The position numbers and the translations under genes were made by a program. Below are positions 61,481-64,000 of a stretch of DNA of 64,000 nt, piece after piece. The notes under the pieces are model-generated. The model was not told the DNA's origin and made no database searches. It saw only the letters and a list, made by a program, of their open reading frames with translations. Source of the stretch: Sciurus carolinensis (taxonomy: Eukaryota; Chordata; Mammalia; Rodentia; Sciuridae); contig NC_062217.1 in the NCBI RefSeq assembly GCF_902686445.1, positions 171,611,098-171,675,097 of the forward strand. The letters are read 5' to 3'. Within the stretch, counting starts at the first letter, position 1; every line of letters starts with the position of its first letter.

Positions 61481-62180
61481 CATTTGTGCTTTTGAGAATG
61501 TGGCTGCTCTAGCCCAGCAGGCTGATTTTGATAGCACTTCTTAACAGAGAATCTCCTTCACAGCCCACGTGTTGGCAGTGCCAAGCATGACCCCATCCCT
61601 GGAGCCACATTGCTCTCCCTGCCCCTGTCCCCAGTCCACCTTGTTCTCTGTCACTCAGCATGGCCCCAGCCTACCCAAGAGGAGGTATAGAAAGTCCCTC
61701 ACCTTGACTTTCATCTACACAGCACTATTTAGGTTCCCAGGGTGGTTGTCTTTTGGATGCAGAAGCTCAGGTCTGAGTTTGTCTCCACATTTCTGGATCC
61801 TCAGCCTTTTGCACCATCTTTGGCGCAGAATGTGGGTTCAAGACAAATGCTGAGACTATTAGAGGAAAATTCCAGAGAAAAAGTTCAGCGATTTCATCTG
61901 GTTCAGTCCATTTACATGACCTGGAGTGAGCAGTGGGGTGTGTTCTGTGTAATCCTGAGCAGATGGGCACTCTTTCTCTTTGACATGGTATTTTAATTAC
62001 GAGAGTTTGAAGTTTGCCAAGAAAACGTGGAGAAGCCGAGAAGGGCGGAGAAGGAGCTTGGGGGAGCACATGGACGGAGCAATCAGGACTTGGAGGCAGG
62101 CAGGGACGAGGAAGGGGCAGCTGGAGGCCTGCCGCGTGGGGGAGGCAGCTCTGACATTGAGCTGGCAAAAATGTGTGGCA

Positions 62181-62350
62181 GGTGGTCACCCCAGGTGGGC
62201 AAATAAAATATAGAACCCGATTGAATTTTAATTTCAGATGAAAGTGGCATTTTTGATTTCAGAATGTCCCAGGTCATATTTGGGACCTATATTCAACTTA
62301 TCTGAAATTGGACCTTAACCGGGTATCCTGTTCTTAAGTGGGCGACCCTA
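62181..62350. mobile_element. Palindromic MITE-like DNA transposon remnant
   Basis: The left arm (GGTCACC, GGGCAAATAAAATATAGAAC, TTTTAATTTCAGAT) and the reverse complement of the right arm (GGGTCGCCCAC, GAACAGGATACCCGGTTAAG, CCAATTTCAGAT) are the same sequence, separated by a short centre with AGAATGTCCCAGG and TTTGGGACC. I recognise it as a common mammalian fold-back repeat but cannot give the subfamily. Confidence 0.7.
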
Positions 62351-64000
62351 GCTAAGGAGGAAGGAAGAGCTTCGTGGGTGGAGCCAAGAGTGGATGGAGC
62401 AGCAATGGAGGCCCTAGGCCAGCTCAGTGCTGCGGACAGGAACCGGAGATGACAGGAATGCCTACAGGAAGGGGGCCATTGACTTCTCTCTCCTGCCTTT
62501 AAAGAATTTGTCCTTTTTCCCTCTTTCCCTCTTGTTTTAGTTTTTCTCTTTTGAATGTTCATAAACTCAGTTCCCACCCAGTGCTCTCCAGTGCCCTGCC
62601 TGTGTTGGGCCCTGGGGTCGGGGGGTTGGGGTGTCACCATCCTCGGTGTGAGCCGGGACCTCCTCAGGGCAGCGGTGGGTGGGCAGGGTTTTGGGAAGTT
62701 CACCTGTATGCATGCTCAGAGTCCCTGGTGTTTGCTGGCCAACCTGCTTGTACCTCCTGGCCATACCGTTAAAGTGATTTAGTTTTGTTGAGTATACACA
62801 TAAGCCAAAGACGTGTAAACAGAAACTATTATGTTTTTTCTATTAGCTATGGAAAGTCAAAAAAAAATCAGGTCACTGAACAATTGGTTTTGCATCAAGT
62901 TAGGGAGAGACCGTGTCACACACTGGAAGAAATCATAAAAACAGGGGGCAGGGTTTCCTTCTTGCTGCTTTTCATATGTGAACTTCAAGTTCCTCACGGA
63001 AGCTGAAACTGAAAATTGCAAAAAATTGCATTATGGATATGATTTATGTGACAAAAATGAGTTAGTATGCCACTCATGTGACCCACATTCGAGCAGCTTT
63101 AAAAATAGGACTGTCCTGATTCCACTGACTGAGTTGTTTGCGCCCCGAGATGCTAGCCTCCTGTCGAGGTGCTAGCCTCCAGAACCTCAGGAGGAATGTG
63201 GCTGTGTTGGAGAGGAGGGCTCTGAAGAGGTGGTGCAGGTGAAATGAGGCCATCATTCTGACTGGTCAGAGGAAGCGGCCCCGGGGGCGAGCACAGAGAG
63301 GTGACCCTGGGGAGACGGGCGGGAGGGCAGCCATCAGAGATCCAAGGAGAGACGACTCAGACACTCACCCGCTGGCACCTGATGTCGGAGTCCCTGCCTA
63401 CAGGCTGAGAGAGCACTTTTGTCACGTAAGCCACCAGTGTGCCCTGTGCTGTTAGGGCAGTGCCGGCGAACCCCCATCACCCACATCCTGCTGTGAGACT
63501 GTGGAATGGGGTGCCGGTCAGTGGTAGAGCCTGGCGTGCGTGCTCAGGGCCCTGGCCCGTCAACCCCTGCATGGTGTTCATCCACGTTAAGGTAACGTGA
63601 GAGGCCTGCGTGTCCTGTCGAGAGCATCTCCACCTTAGAGACAGCCACGTTCCGCTTGGCGTTCTGGTCAGGTTGCCTTGGAATCCTGTGTGACCGCCTT
63701 GACCCTTTGGGCTTCCCTTCAGCACCAGCCTCTTGGATCCTTGGATTCGCTGTTCCAGGGACTGCGCTGTTCCAGGGACTGCAGTGAATGATGTGCATTG
63801 TTGAAAATGTGGATGTCCAGAAGGTGTGTCCACATTCCAGGGCAAGTGTCCCTTGTCGGCAGTGTCACGGTGGACAGAGCTCACCGCACATCGCAGGGGA
63901 AGGGGTGCGAGTCAGACTGCAGCTCCAGGTGCCCTCTCCTGTGGAACCTGTGATTTGTGGCTCGTCTTCCCTAAGTGGGCTTTCTTCTGTCATTTCTTTA
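62351..64000. other. Non-coding stretch to the window end
   Basis: No gene recognised. A perfect 17-bp tandem duplication (GCTGTTCCAGGGACTGC at 63749-63765 and 63766-63782) and a near-duplicate GATGCTAGCCTCC / GGTGCTAGCCTCC around 63151-63180 are present. Confidence 0.5.

Noticed and set aside
1..64000. DOCK1 coding exons on the plus strand
   Set aside because: No plus-strand open segment resembles the DOCK1 SH3, DHR1, DHR2 or proline-rich regions as I remember them, so none is annotated.

Overview
This is a mammalian nuclear, mostly non-coding window, probably from a sciurid rodent (squirrel, ground squirrel or marmot). The organism call rests on the repeats. A 7SL/B1 half joined to an ID-type (tRNA-Ala-derived) half appears at 57114-57296 and 43494-43656, and ID elements with a T/A-rich extension at 45192-45311 and 58587-58705. 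These look like sciurid SINEs as I know them. Ancient mammalian repeats (MIR, L2, MER20, old L1, MaLR LTRs) are also present.

Only one protein-coding gene is clearly supported. It is INSYN2A (FAM196A), the inhibitory synaptic factor 2A, on the minus strand. Its large coding exon is at 17162-18326: a consensus acceptor, an ATG in a strong Kozak context at 18321, 386 complete codons and a GTATGT donor. The last part of the protein (roughly 80-90 residues by comparison with the human protein I recall) is not in this exon, and I could not find it between 1 and 17161. About 18 kb upstream in the gene's sense, a CpG island at about 35330-37200 holds a perfect minus-strand donor (GTAAGC at 36092-36087). 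I read this as promoter plus 5' UTR exon 1, so 18327-36092 would be intron 1. In human, INSYN2A sits inside a DOCK1 intron in the opposite orientation, so this window is probably DOCK1 intronic sequence on the plus strand. No DOCK1 exon was recognised.

Region by region: 1-17161 is downstream intron of INSYN2A with SINE, L2, MIR and hAT remnants. 17162-18326 is the coding exon. 18327-36092 is putative intron 1, with an octamer-bearing AT-rich block close to the exon, a MER20 copy, L1/L2/MIR remnants and CA and poly-A tracts. 35330-37200 is the CpG island. 37260-64000 is upstream/intergenic or DOCK1-intronic DNA with L1 and LTR remnants, SINEs with visible target-site duplications, a six-copy 36/38-bp minisatellite (48743-48966), an expanded pyrimidine tract (56936-57113), a palindromic MITE (62181-62350) and an unidentified coding-like AT-rich segment (53040-53504). 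No CRISPR, operon or novel multigene system is present; the longer open frames elsewhere look like chance frames in GC-rich or repetitive DNA.
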